In this document: positions 39,634-50,754 of the stretch, one piece after another | How the letters are laid out: the number at the start of each line of letters is the position of its first letter | How positions within the stretch are numbered: the first letter of the stretch is position 1 | Assembly (NCBI GenBank): GCA_902573065.1 | Contig: CACGHX010000002.1 | Coordinates: 30,911-94,910 of the forward strand | DNA length: 64,000 nucleotides | Reading direction: 5' to 3' | Origin: an uncultured Pelagibacteraceae bacterium | GTDB lineage: Bacteria > Pseudomonadota > Alphaproteobacteria > Pelagibacterales > Pelagibacteraceae | Position numbers and translations under genes: made by a program | The notes under the pieces: generated by a model | Told to the model about the DNA's origin: nothing | The model's input: the letters and a program-made list of their open reading frames with translations, nothing else | Database searches by the model: none

Positions 39634-41468
39634 TGTTTAAAGGTGGTTTTATACAAAACCTTCCCAAGATCTACGGATTATACACTGGAGGTTTCCTAGT
39701 ATTCATCTTGTTGATGGCAGTACTAGAATCAGCTGGTGTTAGCGCAGCAAACATAGGTATTATGTTCGTAGCCTTTACGGTGCTTATCTACGCATTGATC
39801 GGTTACTTATCTAGAACTATTCAAGTTGACGCTTACTACGTAGCGGGAAGACAAGTACCAACAGTATTTAATGGAATGGCGACAGCAGCTGACTGGATGT
39901 CAGGTGCATCGTTCGTTGCAATGGCTGGTGGTATTTATTTTGGTGGCTATACTTACATGGCATTCTTAGTTGGATGGACTGGTGGATACGTATTAGTATC
40001 AACTCTTCTAGCACCATATTTAAGAAAATTTGGTTGTTATACTGTGCCAGACTTTATTGGAACTAGATACGGCGGAAATCTTCCAAGATTTTGCGCAACT
40101 TTAGTTCTAGTATTAGCTTCGTTCACTTACGTGACTGCACAAATTAATGCTACTGGAACAATCGCTTCAAGAGCTTTACAAATTCCATTTGAACTTGGAG
40201 TTTGGGTTGGTTTAGCAAGTATTTTAATGTGCTCAATGTTAGGTGGAATGAGAGCAGTAACATGGACACAGGTAGCACAATATATCGTGTTAATTGTAGC
40301 GTACCTAATACCGGTATTCTGGATGGGAAGTAAGTTAGGAAATCCTTTCCCACACTTTATGCTTGGTGATGAAGTACAACGTTTAGCTGAACTCGAAAGT
40401 CAGTATGGGTTAACTAAGAACACAGGGGCTGCTATTAAAGAAGCTGGTGTTCCTGGTGGATTAAAATATATTTCTAATCCACACTCTGCTGTACCTGCGG
40501 GTGGAATGGCTGTATGGAAATACTTATCGCTTGCGATCTGTATGATGGTTGGAACTGCATCGTTACCTCATATATTAATGAGATACTTTACAACTCCTTC
40601 TGTTAAATCAGCGAGAAAATCAGTGGCTTGGTCACTGTTCTTTATCTTCTTGCTTTATTTCTCTGCGCCTATGCTAGCAACACTATCTAAACTTCAGTTG
40701 ATGGATCCAAACTTGCCTACTGCGATCATTGGTAAATCGATCTCAGAGGTTCAAAGTATACAATGGGTTCAAAACTGGTCTGCAGTAAAACAAGTATTTA
40801 TTGCTGACTTCAACGGTGATGGAATATTACAGTTGAACGAATGGTTTATGAGAGGTGACGTAGTAGTATTAGCGACTCCTGAAGTTGCTGGTTTACCTTA
40901 CGTTATTTCTGGATTAGTTGCTGCGGGTGGTATGGCTGCTGCCATGTCAACTGCCGATGGATTAGTTTTAGCGATATCAAACTGTTTATCACACGATATC
41001 TACTACAAAATAATCGATCCGAAAGCAGACGTTAGAAAACGGCTAATTGTTGCGCGTGTACTTCTAGTAGTGATAGGTGCTCTTGCTGCTTACATCTCTT
41101 CAATGAGATTAACAAGCATTCTAGGAGCAGTAGCTTGGGCATTCGACTTTGCGATGTCAGGCTTATTCTTCCCACTTGTACTTGGTGTATGGTGGAAAAG
41201 AGCTACTAAAGAAGGTGCGGTTGCAGGAATACTTGGAGGTCTAATCTCTGGTACGGCATATCTAATTTATGTTGGACCTAAGTTTATGGCTAACACTCCA
41301 TGGCTTGGAATTGACCACTTAAGATTTGGTATCATAGGAGCATCAGTAAGCTTAGTTGCAATGGTTGTAGTAAGCTTAATGACTAAAGAACCTAGTGCTG
41401 CCGTTCAAAAGATGGTTGATGACGTTAGAATACCTAGCGGAAGAGCTATTCTTGGAAAACAACACTAA
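39633..41468 (+). CDS. Sodium:solute symporter, VC_2705/acetate-permease-like
   Basis: YYVAGRQVPTVFNGMATAADWMSGASFVAMAG; adjacent to DUF4212 gene. Confidence 0.9.
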   Translation: MFKGGFIQNLPKIYGLYTGGFLVFILLMAVLESAGVSAANIGIMFVAFTVLIYALIGYLSRTIQVDAYYVAGRQVPTVFNGMATAADWMSGASFVAMAGGIYFGGYTYMAFLVGWTGGYVLVSTLLAPYLRKFGCYTVPDFIGTRYGGNLPRFCATLVLVLASFTYVTAQINATGTIASRALQIPFELGVWVGLASILMCSMLGGMRAVTWTQVAQYIVLIVAYLIPVFWMGSKLGNPFPHFMLGDEVQRLAELESQYGLTKNTGAAIKEAGVPGGLKYISNPHSAVPAGGMAVWKYLSLAICMMVGTASLPHILMRYFTTPSVKSARKSVAWSLFFIFLLYFSAPMLATLSKLQLMDPNLPTAIIGKSISEVQSIQWVQNWSAVKQVFIADFNGDGILQLNEWFMRGDVVVLATPEVAGLPYVISGLVAAGGMAAAMSTADGLVLAISNCLSHDIYYKIIDPKADVRKRLIVARVLLVVIGALAAYISSMRLTSILGAVAWAFDFAMSGLFFPLVLGVWWKRATKEGAVAGILGGLISGTAYLIYVGPKFMANTPWLGIDHLRFGIIGASVSLVAMVVVSLMTKEPSAAVQKMVDDVRIPSGRAILGKQH

Positions 41469-41485
41469 ATAAAATTATTTATTAT

Positions 41486-41517
41486 AAAAGGGGCGACTAG
41501 TTCGCCCCTTTTTTTTG
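41486..41517 (+). terminator. Rho-independent terminator
   Basis: ggggcga-ctagt-tcgcccc followed by tttttttt, 20 bp after the symporter stop. Confidence 0.88.
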
Positions 41518-41552
41518 CTTTAAGGTGATATTTCCACATGCTACTTTAGACC

Positions 41553-41888
41553 ATGCCACTTTGGGTATTAATATTAGATTATATTCTTGGAATAATTATG
41601 TGGACCTTAATTGGGAGATCAGCAATGAATATTTTCCAAAGAGAAGACTCAAATTTTTTCTTTATGAAAGCGTTTGTTAAACTTACCAATCCTATTATAA
41701 AATTATTCAGATTCATCACTCCAAGTTTTATAATACCTCTTTTTGTTCCATTATACGTTGCATGGTTTTTTTATATGTTTCGCTTTTACGCTATGCCATA
41801 TATCCTTGGATACGATGTAATGGGCATGTTGTCATTCCCATTAGAAAGCGATATCGCTAAAGAAATTTATCGTTTATTTAATAGATAA
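41553..41888 (+). CDS. Membrane protein, YggT-like topology, unknown function
   Basis: Hydrophobic 111-aa ORF, sits before a second SSF gene. Confidence 0.65.
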   Translation: MPLWVLILDYILGIIMWTLIGRSAMNIFQREDSNFFFMKAFVKLTNPIIKLFRFITPSFIIPLFVPLYVAWFFYMFRFYAMPYILGYDVMGMLSFPLESDIAKEIYRLFNR

Positions 41889-41929
41889 TTTAAATAAAAT
41901 TGTCTAAAAACAGAATTTAAAAACTAAAT

Positions 41930-43858
41930 ATGCCAAGCAAAATTTACTCACTTATAATCTTTTTAACTCTTTTTTGGGTATGCTGTTTATATGTTGGTTT
42001 TAAGAATAATAAAAAAACCATTACCCCTGTAGACTTTTTTATTTTTGGAAGAAATTTACCTCCATGGGTCTATGTAATTGTTGCAACAGGTACAATATTT
42101 TCATGTTGGATATTCTTTATTCATCCTGGTCAAATTTTACTTAATGGGTTTCCCTACGCTGCAACTTCTCTTTCTGCAATAGGTGTTTCCTTAATTAGTT
42201 TACTTTTTTTAAAAAAACAATGGATGTTATCAAAAAAATTTGGATTTATTACTCCAGCAGAAATGATGGCAACTTATTTTAGAAGTGATTTAATAAGAAT
42301 ACTAATTGTAATTTTGGGTTTAGGCTTCGCAATACCATTTATTGCAATGCAACTTTCTTTGGCAGGGGTATTATTAAGTATAGTCACTGATAATATTATA
42401 GGTTCTGGTTCTGCGTCTCTATTGCTTGGTTCAGTTATTATAGTTTACTTAAGTTTAAGTGGAATAAGATCATTAATTTATATTGATACATTCAATTTCC
42501 TATTAACTATTTTTGGGATTATAGCTTTGGGTTTTGTTGCTTACGATTTAGTTGGTGGCTGGAATTTATTGAACGAAAGTTTGTCAAGAATTTCAAATGT
42601 AAAAGAAAAATTATTCAATGTTAGTGAAAGTTATAATGCTTACTTATCAGTTCCTGGAACTATAAAGATGGTTGAAATAATAAAAGGAAGTTCCTCATAT
42701 AGTGGGATTTGGACCAGCTCAATGATTCTAACTTTTACCATAGCAATTTCTGGGATAGTTATGTCACCAAGTTTTTCTATGCTTGTTTTTTCAAATCGAG
42801 AAGCAAAAACCTTTGGAACACAACAAGTTTGGTTTTCATCTTTTTTAATTGGTTTCATTTTAATTTTTTTCACACTAGCAATTGGGGTAGGGTCAATTTT
42901 TTTAGGATCAAATGATGTTATTAACCAAACGGGAAATAATATTTCAAACATTCTTCCAAATAATATTTCACCAAACAATCTAGAAGGTCTAGTGCCACAT
43001 TTATTAAACGTGATAGGGGAATATTCTCCCCTATTTTTTGGGCTATTATTGGTTTGTGGAATTGCAGCAGTACAATCTGCAAGTATAATTTATTTAAGTA
43101 CAGGAGCTCTTTTAACTAGAGATATATTAAAGAAATTTTTCATACCAAACATGAATAATAACGAACAAATTTTTGCGTTTAGAATAATTTTAATGATTGT
43201 ATTTATTTTTGCATTAACATTGTCAATACAGAGTTCAGGATCAATTTTAGATCTGGGTAGTTTTGCTTTAAGTATTGCATGCCAAATGTTTGTTCCATTA
43301 ATAGCAATATGTTATTTTCCTTGGTTAACAAAAAACGGTGTAGCTCTTGGAATAGTAGTTGGAATTATTACTGTTTTTTTTACTGAACATATTGGTCAGG
43401 TAATGTTTGGTAATTTAATTAGTTGGGAAAAATGGCCCCTTACAATTCATTCTGGTTTCTGGGGAATTTTATTTAATTTTATTTCAGCTATCTCTATTTC
43501 GTTTATAACTCAAGAAACTAAAGAAAATAATTATAAAAATAAAGTTCATGAGTTTTTTAATGATCATAAAAATTTTTCAATAAGTAGGAGAAGTCTAAAA
43601 CCAAGTGCGTGGATTGTAACTGTAACTTGGATATTTTTTTCATTGGGCCCTGGTTTGATAATAGGAAACAACATGTTTGGTAACCCGAACAATGTTGAAA
43701 GTTGGGCTTTTGGAATACCATCAATATGGGTATGGCAAATTATCTTTTGGTTACTTGGTATAATATTAGTATGGTTTTTAGCTTTCAAAATGGGTATGTC
43801 TGCCGCTCCAGATAAAAACATTGTTTCCCAGTCTGAGGATATTGGTAGTAGAAGTTAA
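41930..43858 (+). CDS. Sodium:solute symporter family protein
   Basis: DFFIFGRNLPPWVYVIVATGTIFSCWIF, about 14 TM segments. Confidence 0.88.
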   Translation: MPSKIYSLIIFLTLFWVCCLYVGFKNNKKTITPVDFFIFGRNLPPWVYVIVATGTIFSCWIFFIHPGQILLNGFPYAATSLSAIGVSLISLLFLKKQWMLSKKFGFITPAEMMATYFRSDLIRILIVILGLGFAIPFIAMQLSLAGVLLSIVTDNIIGSGSASLLLGSVIIVYLSLSGIRSLIYIDTFNFLLTIFGIIALGFVAYDLVGGWNLLNESLSRISNVKEKLFNVSESYNAYLSVPGTIKMVEIIKGSSSYSGIWTSSMILTFTIAISGIVMSPSFSMLVFSNREAKTFGTQQVWFSSFLIGFILIFFTLAIGVGSIFLGSNDVINQTGNNISNILPNNISPNNLEGLVPHLLNVIGEYSPLFFGLLLVCGIAAVQSASIIYLSTGALLTRDILKKFFIPNMNNNEQIFAFRIILMIVFIFALTLSIQSSGSILDLGSFALSIACQMFVPLIAICYFPWLTKNGVALGIVVGIITVFFTEHIGQVMFGNLISWEKWPLTIHSGFWGILFNFISAISISFITQETKENNYKNKVHEFFNDHKNFSISRRSLKPSAWIVTVTWIFFSLGPGLIIGNNMFGNPNNVESWAFGIPSIWVWQIIFWLLGIILVWFLAFKMGMSAAPDKNIVSQSEDIGSRS

Positions 43859-43911
43859 AAAAGAGAAATTTTTTTTGACATAAAAAAAATTAAAACTATA
43901 AATAAATAATA

Positions 43912-44574
43912 ATGACAAGTTCAATCAAAATTTCTCCATCTATTCTCTCTGCAGATTTTAGTAAATTAGGTGAGGAAATTGTTTCTTTAGATAAAGCAGG
44001 CGCAGACTATATTCATGTAGACGTTATGGATGGACATTTTGTACCTAATCTTACTATTGGTCCTGAGGTTGTAAAAAAATTAAGGCCTTTTACAAAAAAA
44101 ACTTTTGACGTCCATCTAATGATATCTCCGGTTGATAACTATATAAAATCATTTTCGGAGGCTGGTTCAGATATAATTACCTTTCATCCAGAAGCAACAA
44201 ATAATACAGCTCACACAATTGGTTTAATTAAAAAATATAAAAAAAAAGTTGGAGTATCCTTAAAACCCAAATCACATATAAACTTAATTGAAAAATATAT
44301 TAATGAAATTGATTTGATTTTAATTATGAGTGTGGAACCAGGTTTTGGAGGACAGAAGTTTATGCCAGAAGTTCTTGATAAAGTAAAAAACTTGAAAAAA
44401 ATTATATCAGAGAGAAATTTAAAAATAGATATTGAAATTGACGGTGGGATAAATTTTAATAATTCAAAACAAGTAAAAGATGCAGGGGCTAATATATTAG
44501 TCTCAGGTTCTACTATTTTTAATGAAAATAACGGGGACTTAAAAAAAAATATTGGATTACTTCGTTCTAGTTAA
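43912..44574 (+). CDS. rpe: Ribulose-phosphate 3-epimerase
   Basis: ISPSILSADFSKLG, HVDVMDGHFVPNLTIGP, MSVEPGFGGQKF. Confidence 0.97.
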   Translation: MTSSIKISPSILSADFSKLGEEIVSLDKAGADYIHVDVMDGHFVPNLTIGPEVVKKLRPFTKKTFDVHLMISPVDNYIKSFSEAGSDIITFHPEATNNTAHTIGLIKKYKKKVGVSLKPKSHINLIEKYINEIDLILIMSVEPGFGGQKFMPEVLDKVKNLKKIISERNLKIDIEIDGGINFNNSKQVKDAGANILVSGSTIFNENNGDLKKNIGLLRSS

Positions 44575-44577
44575 TTA

Positions 44578-46226
44578 ATGTTAGATCTCAAAAGTATCTA
44601 TCTTTACTTCTTATCTGCTAAAAAGATTACAACTAAAACAATAAGAAGATTTTTTTTTTCAACTTCGTTTTATAACAAGCGTTTGTTAACAGAAAGTCCA
44701 TCAAGATTTTTTTTCTACCCCAATCCGTACCTTTTATCACCTTTCTTGAATCATAAAGATACCCTTTTGAAAATTTCAAAATTTGAAGCCAATTATTTCT
44801 GGAGTAAATCAAAAAATGAAAGTGATATAAAAAATTTACATAGCTTCTTATGGTTAAATCTTGTTGATAGAAAAAACGATAAGGAGTCAATGAAAAAAAT
44901 TATTAATGATTGGATAAAAAACTACGGAAATTATAAAAAAGAAGTATGGGATGAGAATATCTTGAGTAAAAGAATTATTGCGTGGATCTCAAATGCAGAT
45001 TTATTTTTAGATAAAAAGGAAGATAAATTTCATAAATTTTTTACAATGTATCTGATAAAACAAGTTAATTTTTTAAAAAAAAACCTAAACATAATTTCAT
45101 ACGATACAACCAGAATATCATGTTTGGCTTCTATTATATTATCAGGTTTAGTTTTTAAAGAATATTATATTAATTATAATTTTGGCATAAAAGAGTTAAA
45201 AAAAATTATAGATAGTTTTTTTGATAAGAATGGTTTTCCAAAAAATAGAAATGCAGAAAATCTTATATTTTTTTTACAATATTTTATAATAATAAAAGAA
45301 TGGATACAAAATGCACAGGAAGTAGTACCTGAGTATTTAAATGATATTATCGATAAAAATCTAATTTGTTTAAATTCTTTAAAAAATGATAGTAAAAACT
45401 TACCTCTCTTTAACGGTACAACTGAGAAAAATTTAGACAGTTTCTTGATATATTTGTCAAAATTAAATTATGTTTTTAATAAAAAATTAAAATTTGTTGG
45501 TCAAATTCAAATTATAAAAAATAAGAAAAACACACTATATTTTGACTCTGGCGAACCTCCAGTATATGAATATTCAAAAGATTATCAGTCAGGCCCGCTT
45601 TCTTTCGAATATTTTTATGAAAGTAACAAAATAATTACTAATTGTGGTTACGGAAGAAGGATATCAAAAAAAACTCAGCTTATAAGTAAATTTACCTCAG
45701 CGCAGTCGACCTTGTGTCTAAATGATACATCTGTAGTTAAGTTTCAAAGGAATAATTTAATAAATAAAACTTTTGGATCAACTATAAGCGATGGTTTTAA
45801 AATTTACGATATCGCACGCGAGGAAAGTAAAAATGATACATTTGTTGCAGCAACACACAATGCTTACTTAAGTAAATATGGGTATTTGCATAGAAGAGAA
45901 ATTAAAGTTCTAAAAAAAAATGGTGATGTGACTGGGGTAGATACTCTAATAAAAAAAAAGAATGTACCACAAGGATTAAAATTTAGTATAAGATTTCACA
46001 TATATCCTGGCATATCCGCAATCAAAACTATAAGTGGACAAAGTATACTTTTGCAGATGAACCAAAAAAATCTTGGATACTGGTATCCGAAAACCATAAT
46101 TTAGAAATAGAGAGTGGATTATTTATGGGTAGAAATAGAATAGTAAATAATGATTGTGCGGTTATTTATGGTAATACTAATCAACAAGACACATGTATAA
46201 AATGGGAGCTTAAAAGATCAATTTAA
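44578..46226 (+). CDS. Heparinase II/III-family protein, interrupted by an apparent 1-nt frameshift near 46064-46070
   Basis: ORF 44578-46104 plus an adjacent-frame continuation SWILVSENHNLEIESGLFMGRNRIVNNDCAVIYGNTNQQDTCIKWELKRSI* ending 46226, just before purH. Confidence 0.8.
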
Positions 46227-46232
46227 AGAATT

Positions 46233-47780
46233 ATGCTGCGAAAAATAAAAAATGCATTGATTTCGGTATCTGACAAATCTGATTTAGAAAAAATATTGTT
46301 CTATTTAAAAAAAAACAAAATTAATATTATTAGCTCTGGGGGAACATTCAAAAAAATCATTGAACTTGGATATAATTGTACGGAAGTTTCAAAATTTACA
46401 AAGTTTAAAGAAATGCTTGATGGAAGAGTTAAAACCCTACACCCTAAAATTCATGCTGGAATATTGAACAATAGGTCAAATAAAAAGCATCAAGGCCAGA
46501 TGAAAAAAAACAAATTTAAAAATATAGATTTAATTGTTGTAAATTTTTATCCATTTCAAGAAACTATTACTAAAAATAAAAATAAAAATAGAATTATTGA
46601 AAATATTGATATTGGTGGACCTACAATGGTGAGGGCTGCTGCTAAAAATTTTAAGGATGTGACGATTATTACTGATAAAAATGATTATATATTATTAATT
46701 AATCAATTAGAAAAAAACAAAGGCTCTACGGATTTGAAATTTAGAGAATACATGGCGAGTAAAGCTTTTGGGTTAACCGCTTATTACGACTCAATAATTT
46801 CGAATTGGTTTAATAAAGAATTGAATATAAAATTTCCAGATAAAATAACTGTACCTGGAAAAAAATTAGCCGAATTAAGGTATGGGGAAAATCCTCATCA
46901 GAAAAGTAGTATTTACTCAAATAAATTTAGTGAGAAAGAAATTGGTTTTAAGAAAGTAGCAGGTAAAAATTTAAGCTACAATAATTACAATGATGTGTTT
47001 TCAGGTCTAGAAATTTTGAGCTCACTAAAAGAAACAGGCACAGTTATTATCAAACACGCAAATCCATCAGGAGTATCAGTAAATTCGTCACCGCTTAAAT
47101 CTTTCCAAGATGCTTTGTCATGCGACCCTGTAAGTGCATTTGGAGGAGTAGTGGCTTGTAATTTTAAAATAAATAAGAATATTGCTCGGGAGATTTCTAA
47201 AACTTTTTTTGAGGTAATTTTAGCAAAAAGTTTTGATAGAGAAGCTTTAAGAATTTTTCGATCAAGAAAAAATTTGATCTTGATCGATATATCAAAATTT
47301 AAATTAAATTCTGATATTCAGATCAAATATTTTAGTAATTCTTTATTAATTCAAGACCAAAATTTAGAGATATTTAATTATAAAAAGTTAAAATTTGTTA
47401 CAAAATTAAAACCTTCTAAAAAAGAGATAAAGTTAGCAGAATTTGCTATGAATGTTTGTAAATTCGTTAAATCAAATTCTATAGTTGTTACTAAAGATTT
47501 TTCAACAATAGGTATTGGAGCAGGACAGCCGAGTAGAGTTGATAGTTGTAAAATTGCAGTAGGAAAAGCTAAAACATTTCAGCCTAAAAAAATAAAAAAT
47601 TCAATAGCCGCATCAGATGCTTTTTTCCCTTTCCCTGATGGTATAAAAAAATTAATTAAATCTGGTGTTAAATTGATTATTCAACCTGGTGGATCAATAA
47701 GAGATAAAGAGTCAATTAAAGTTGCTGATAAAGCAAAAGTTAAAATGATTTTTACGGGAACTAGACACTTTAATCATTAG
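46233..47780 (+). CDS. purH: Bifunctional AICAR formyltransferase/IMP cyclohydrolase
   Basis: ALISVSDKSDLEK, GGTFKKI, RYGENPHQKSS, IKHANPSGVS, PGGSIRDKE. Confidence 0.97.
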   Translation: MLRKIKNALISVSDKSDLEKILFYLKKNKINIISSGGTFKKIIELGYNCTEVSKFTKFKEMLDGRVKTLHPKIHAGILNNRSNKKHQGQMKKNKFKNIDLIVVNFYPFQETITKNKNKNRIIENIDIGGPTMVRAAAKNFKDVTIITDKNDYILLINQLEKNKGSTDLKFREYMASKAFGLTAYYDSIISNWFNKELNIKFPDKITVPGKKLAELRYGENPHQKSSIYSNKFSEKEIGFKKVAGKNLSYNNYNDVFSGLEILSSLKETGTVIIKHANPSGVSVNSSPLKSFQDALSCDPVSAFGGVVACNFKINKNIAREISKTFFEVILAKSFDREALRIFRSRKNLILIDISKFKLNSDIQIKYFSNSLLIQDQNLEIFNYKKLKFVTKLKPSKKEIKLAEFAMNVCKFVKSNSIVVTKDFSTIGIGAGQPSRVDSCKIAVGKAKTFQPKKIKNSIAASDAFFPFPDGIKKLIKSGVKLIIQPGGSIRDKESIKVADKAKVKMIFTGTRHFNH

Positions 47781-48115
47781 GAAATTCTATCTACTTTAGC
47801 CGCAAGAACAAAATCGCTTTCATGTAACCCTTTGATAGCGTGAGTAAATATTTTTATTTTTGCATAACCCCACCCAAACCAAATATCTGGGTGATGTCCC
47901 TCTTTTTCAGCTATTTGACCTACTTTATTTACAAAGTTTTGGCTTTCTAAAAAGTTTTTGAACTTAAACTCTTTTAATAAGTAGTAGGTTTTTTTATCGT
48001 CAGATTTAACATCCCATCCATCAACCTTTTTAAGATATTTGTGTATTTCATTGATATTAAAACTTGGTATACCTCCCTCGCATGGTATACATTTTTTATC
48101 TGCTAAATCACTCAT
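47777..48115 (-). CDS. phhB: Pterin-4a-carbinolamine dehydratase
   Basis: EKEGHHPDIWFGWGYAKIKIFTHAIKGLHESDF. Confidence 0.93.
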   Translation of the reverse strand: MSDLADKKCIPCEGGIPSFNINEIHKYLKKVDGWDVKSDDKKTYYLLKEFKFKNFLESQNFVNKVGQIAEKEGHHPDIWFGWGYAKIKIFTHAIKGLHESDFVLAAKVDRIS

Positions 48116-48125
48116 AATTTTTTCA

Positions 48126-48200
48126 TGGAGCGGGAGAAGGGAATTGAACCCTCGGCCTAAACGTTGGCAACGTTTCGCTCTACCACTGAGCTACTCCCGC
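48126..48200 (-). tRNA. tRNA-Gly (anticodon GCC), CCA encoded
   Basis: GCGGGAGTAGCTCAGTGGTAGAGCGAAACGTTGCCAACGTTTAGGCCGAGGGTTCGATTCCCTTCTCCCGCTCCA folds as a cloverleaf. Confidence 0.97.
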
Positions 48201-48249
48201 AACAAAAACAGTATATTACAAAAATTTTCTAAACGTCAATATTAATAAA

Positions 48250-48984
48250 CTATTTTTTTTTTAACACAATAAATATGTTAAAAGTACAATACTCTTCTAA
48301 AAAATTTATTTTACTTAAAATTTTAAAAGGAATTGCTAACTTATTTGATGTACAATTTGTCTTGAAGAAGACAATTTCAAACTCTGAATTATTAAAAATT
48401 TCTCTATACTTCTTTAAAGAGTAAGTATTCAAACCTAGTTGCTCTATAGATTTAATTTTATTTTCTCTATTTCTGTTCGCATTATTTATTAAAAATTTAT
48501 TAGGAAGTATAAGATGAAACCAAGGTAAAATTGCTCTGGTATAACCGTGATCACCGTTGAAAAAATTATAGAGTGGCCCAAAACCCGCGAAGACTAATCC
48601 ATTTTTATTTAACAATTTATTCATCGAATTTAAAACTTCAGTTAAATTTAATGTATGTTCAAATACTTCTTTTGAAATTATATAATCAAATTTTAGATTG
48701 GTTTCCCAATCATTAATATTTTCATGTAAAAAGTTAATTTTATCTTTGTGTTGCTGAAAATTAGTATTTAAATTTTTTTTGGCAAAATTTATATAATGAG
48801 GGTTTGTGTCAATAGCCACTATTTTTTTAGGGTTCTCATTTGCTAGATATAAAGAAAAAGCACCTCTACCACAACCAAACTCGAGGATATTTTTGTCTTT
48901 GAAGTTGGGTTTATTAGGAAATCTTGGGAAGAAATTTTTTATACTTTTCTGTTGCTCTTTGTAATCTTGTTTACCTTCATCCAT
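48250..48984 (-). CDS. Class I SAM-dependent methyltransferase
   Basis: ILEFGCGRGAFSLYLA, YIISKEVFEH. Confidence 0.88.
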   Translation of the reverse strand: MDEGKQDYKEQQKSIKNFFPRFPNKPNFKDKNILEFGCGRGAFSLYLANENPKKIVAIDTNPHYINFAKKNLNTNFQQHKDKINFLHENINDWETNLKFDYIISKEVFEHTLNLTEVLNSMNKLLNKNGLVFAGFGPLYNFFNGDHGYTRAILPWFHLILPNKFLINNANRNRENKIKSIEQLGLNTYSLKKYREIFNNSEFEIVFFKTNCTSNKLAIPFKILSKINFLEEYCTFNIFIVLKKK

Positions 48985-48989
48985 CTATT

Positions 48990-50261
48990 TTAGTTAGGCT
49001 TATTCATCGATATAAAAAAATCTGCATTATTCTTAGTATTTTTAAGCTTAGAAATTAAAAATTCTATACCATCCATTGTGCCCATAGGGCTTATAATTCT
49101 TCTTAGAACATTCATTTTCGTAAGATCTTCCTTTTTAAATAACAATTCTTCTCTTCTAGTGCCAGATCTTGTTACATCAACGGCTGGATAAATTCTTTTA
49201 TCAGCGACTTTTCTGTCTAATATTAATTCAGAATTACCTGTACCTTTAAATTCTTCAAATATTACCTCGTCCATTCTACTGCCTGTGTCAACTAAAGCGG
49301 TAGAAATAATAGTCAATGAACCACCTTGTTCAACATTTCTAGCTGCACCAAAAAATCTTTTTGGTCTCTGTAATGCATTTGCATCAACACCACCTGTCAA
49401 CACTTTTCCAGAACTTGGAACAACTGCGTTATATGCTCTTCCAAGTCTTGTAATTGAGTCTAACAATATTACTACGTCTTTTTTATGCTCAACTAATCTT
49501 TTTGCTTTTTCTATTACCATTTCAGCTACAGCAACATGTCTTGATGCAGGCTCATCAAAGGTTGAACTTATAACCTCCCCTTTAACTGTTCGCTGCATAT
49601 CAGTTACTTCCTCGGGTCTTTCGTCAATTAATAAGACCATTAAATAACATTCTGGATGATTAGCAGCTAATGAATGGGCAATATTTTGGAGGATAATTGT
49701 TTTTCCTGCTTTTGGAGGTGAAATAATTAATGATCGTTGTCCTTTTCCGATCGGACTTACTAAATCAATCAATCTAGCGGTTTGATCAGGTTTTTTTTCA
49801 GCTACGTTTTTCTCAATTTCCATTTTTAATTGTTGATTTGGGTAAAGTGGAGTCAAATTATCAAATGCAATTTTATTTCTTCCCTTGTCTGGGTTTTCAA
49901 AATTTATTTGATTAACTTTTAGCAAAGCAAAATACCTTTCTGAGTCTTTAGGCGCTCGTATTTCTCCTACTACTGAGTCACCAGTACGCAATCCAAATCT
50001 TCTAATTTGACTTGGACTAACATATATGTCATCTGGTCCTGGAAGATAATTCGACTCAATTGCTCTTAAAAAACCGAAACCATCTTGGAGAACTTCTAGT
50101 ACACCACCTCCCGTTATTTGTTCATTTTTTTCAGCAAGCTTTTTTAATATAGAAAATAAAATTTCTTGTTTCCTTAATGTGCTTGGATTTTCAATACCAA
50201 GTTTTTCAGCTTGAGAAATAAGCTCGGAAGGCGTTTTCTTTTTAAGTTCTTGTAAATCCAT
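48990..50261 (-). CDS. rho: Transcription termination factor Rho
   Basis: [38 protein letters not shown]. Confidence 0.98.
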   Translation of the reverse strand: MDLQELKKKTPSELISQAEKLGIENPSTLRKQEILFSILKKLAEKNEQITGGGVLEVLQDGFGFLRAIESNYLPGPDDIYVSPSQIRRFGLRTGDSVVGEIRAPKDSERYFALLKVNQINFENPDKGRNKIAFDNLTPLYPNQQLKMEIEKNVAEKKPDQTARLIDLVSPIGKGQRSLIISPPKAGKTIILQNIAHSLAANHPECYLMVLLIDERPEEVTDMQRTVKGEVISSTFDEPASRHVAVAEMVIEKAKRLVEHKKDVVILLDSITRLGRAYNAVVPSSGKVLTGGVDANALQRPKRFFGAARNVEQGGSLTIISTALVDTGSRMDEVIFEEFKGTGNSELILDRKVADKRIYPAVDVTRSGTRREELLFKKEDLTKMNVLRRIISPMGTMDGIEFLISKLKNTKNNADFFISMNKPN

Positions 50262-50320
50262 AATGATTGTTTGATAAGGTAAGTAATTTAATATATTAAA
50301 TATTGGTAATTATTTCAAGT

Positions 50321-50752
50321 CTAAATAGGCTTAAAAACAACTAAAAATATAATAACAATAAGCAGAACGGTAGGAACCTCATTAATTACTCTGAAGAATT
50401 TAGATGAACGTTCATTTCTGTCTAAACTAAATTTATTAAGGCAATTAAATAGAAAAAAATGATAAAATGTTAGTAATAAAACTAATACAATTTTAGCAAC
50501 AAGCCAGAATTCGCTGAAAGACCGAATCCCAATGGAGTGTATTAAGATAAGACCAAATAACCAAGATAAAATCATAGCAGGATTCATAATGTAAACGAAT
50601 AATCTTCTTTCCATTATTTTAAATATGGTTTTAACATCATCACTTTTGGTCTCTGCATGATATACAAATATTCTTGGCAAATATAATAAACCAGCCATCC
50701 AAGAAATGATCGCAATAAGATGTAATGCTTTAAATAATAAATAAAAATTCAT
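50321..50752 (-). CDS. hemJ: Protoporphyrinogen oxidase HemJ
   Basis: FKALHLIAIISWMAGLLYLPRIFVYHAE. Confidence 0.9.
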   Translation of the reverse strand: MNFYLLFKALHLIAIISWMAGLLYLPRIFVYHAETKSDDVKTIFKIMERRLFVYIMNPAMILSWLFGLILIHSIGIRSFSEFWLVAKIVLVLLLTFYHFFLFNCLNKFSLDRNERSSKFFRVINEVPTVLLIVIIFLVVFKPI

Positions 50753-50754
50753 TT

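Noticed and set aside
48039-48245. 68-aa + strand ORF
   Set aside because: Runs across the tRNA-Gly gene; contains the familiar tRNA-derived GRRELNPRPKRWQRFALPLSY artefact.
49285-49647. 120-aa + strand ORF
   Set aside because: Antisense to rho.
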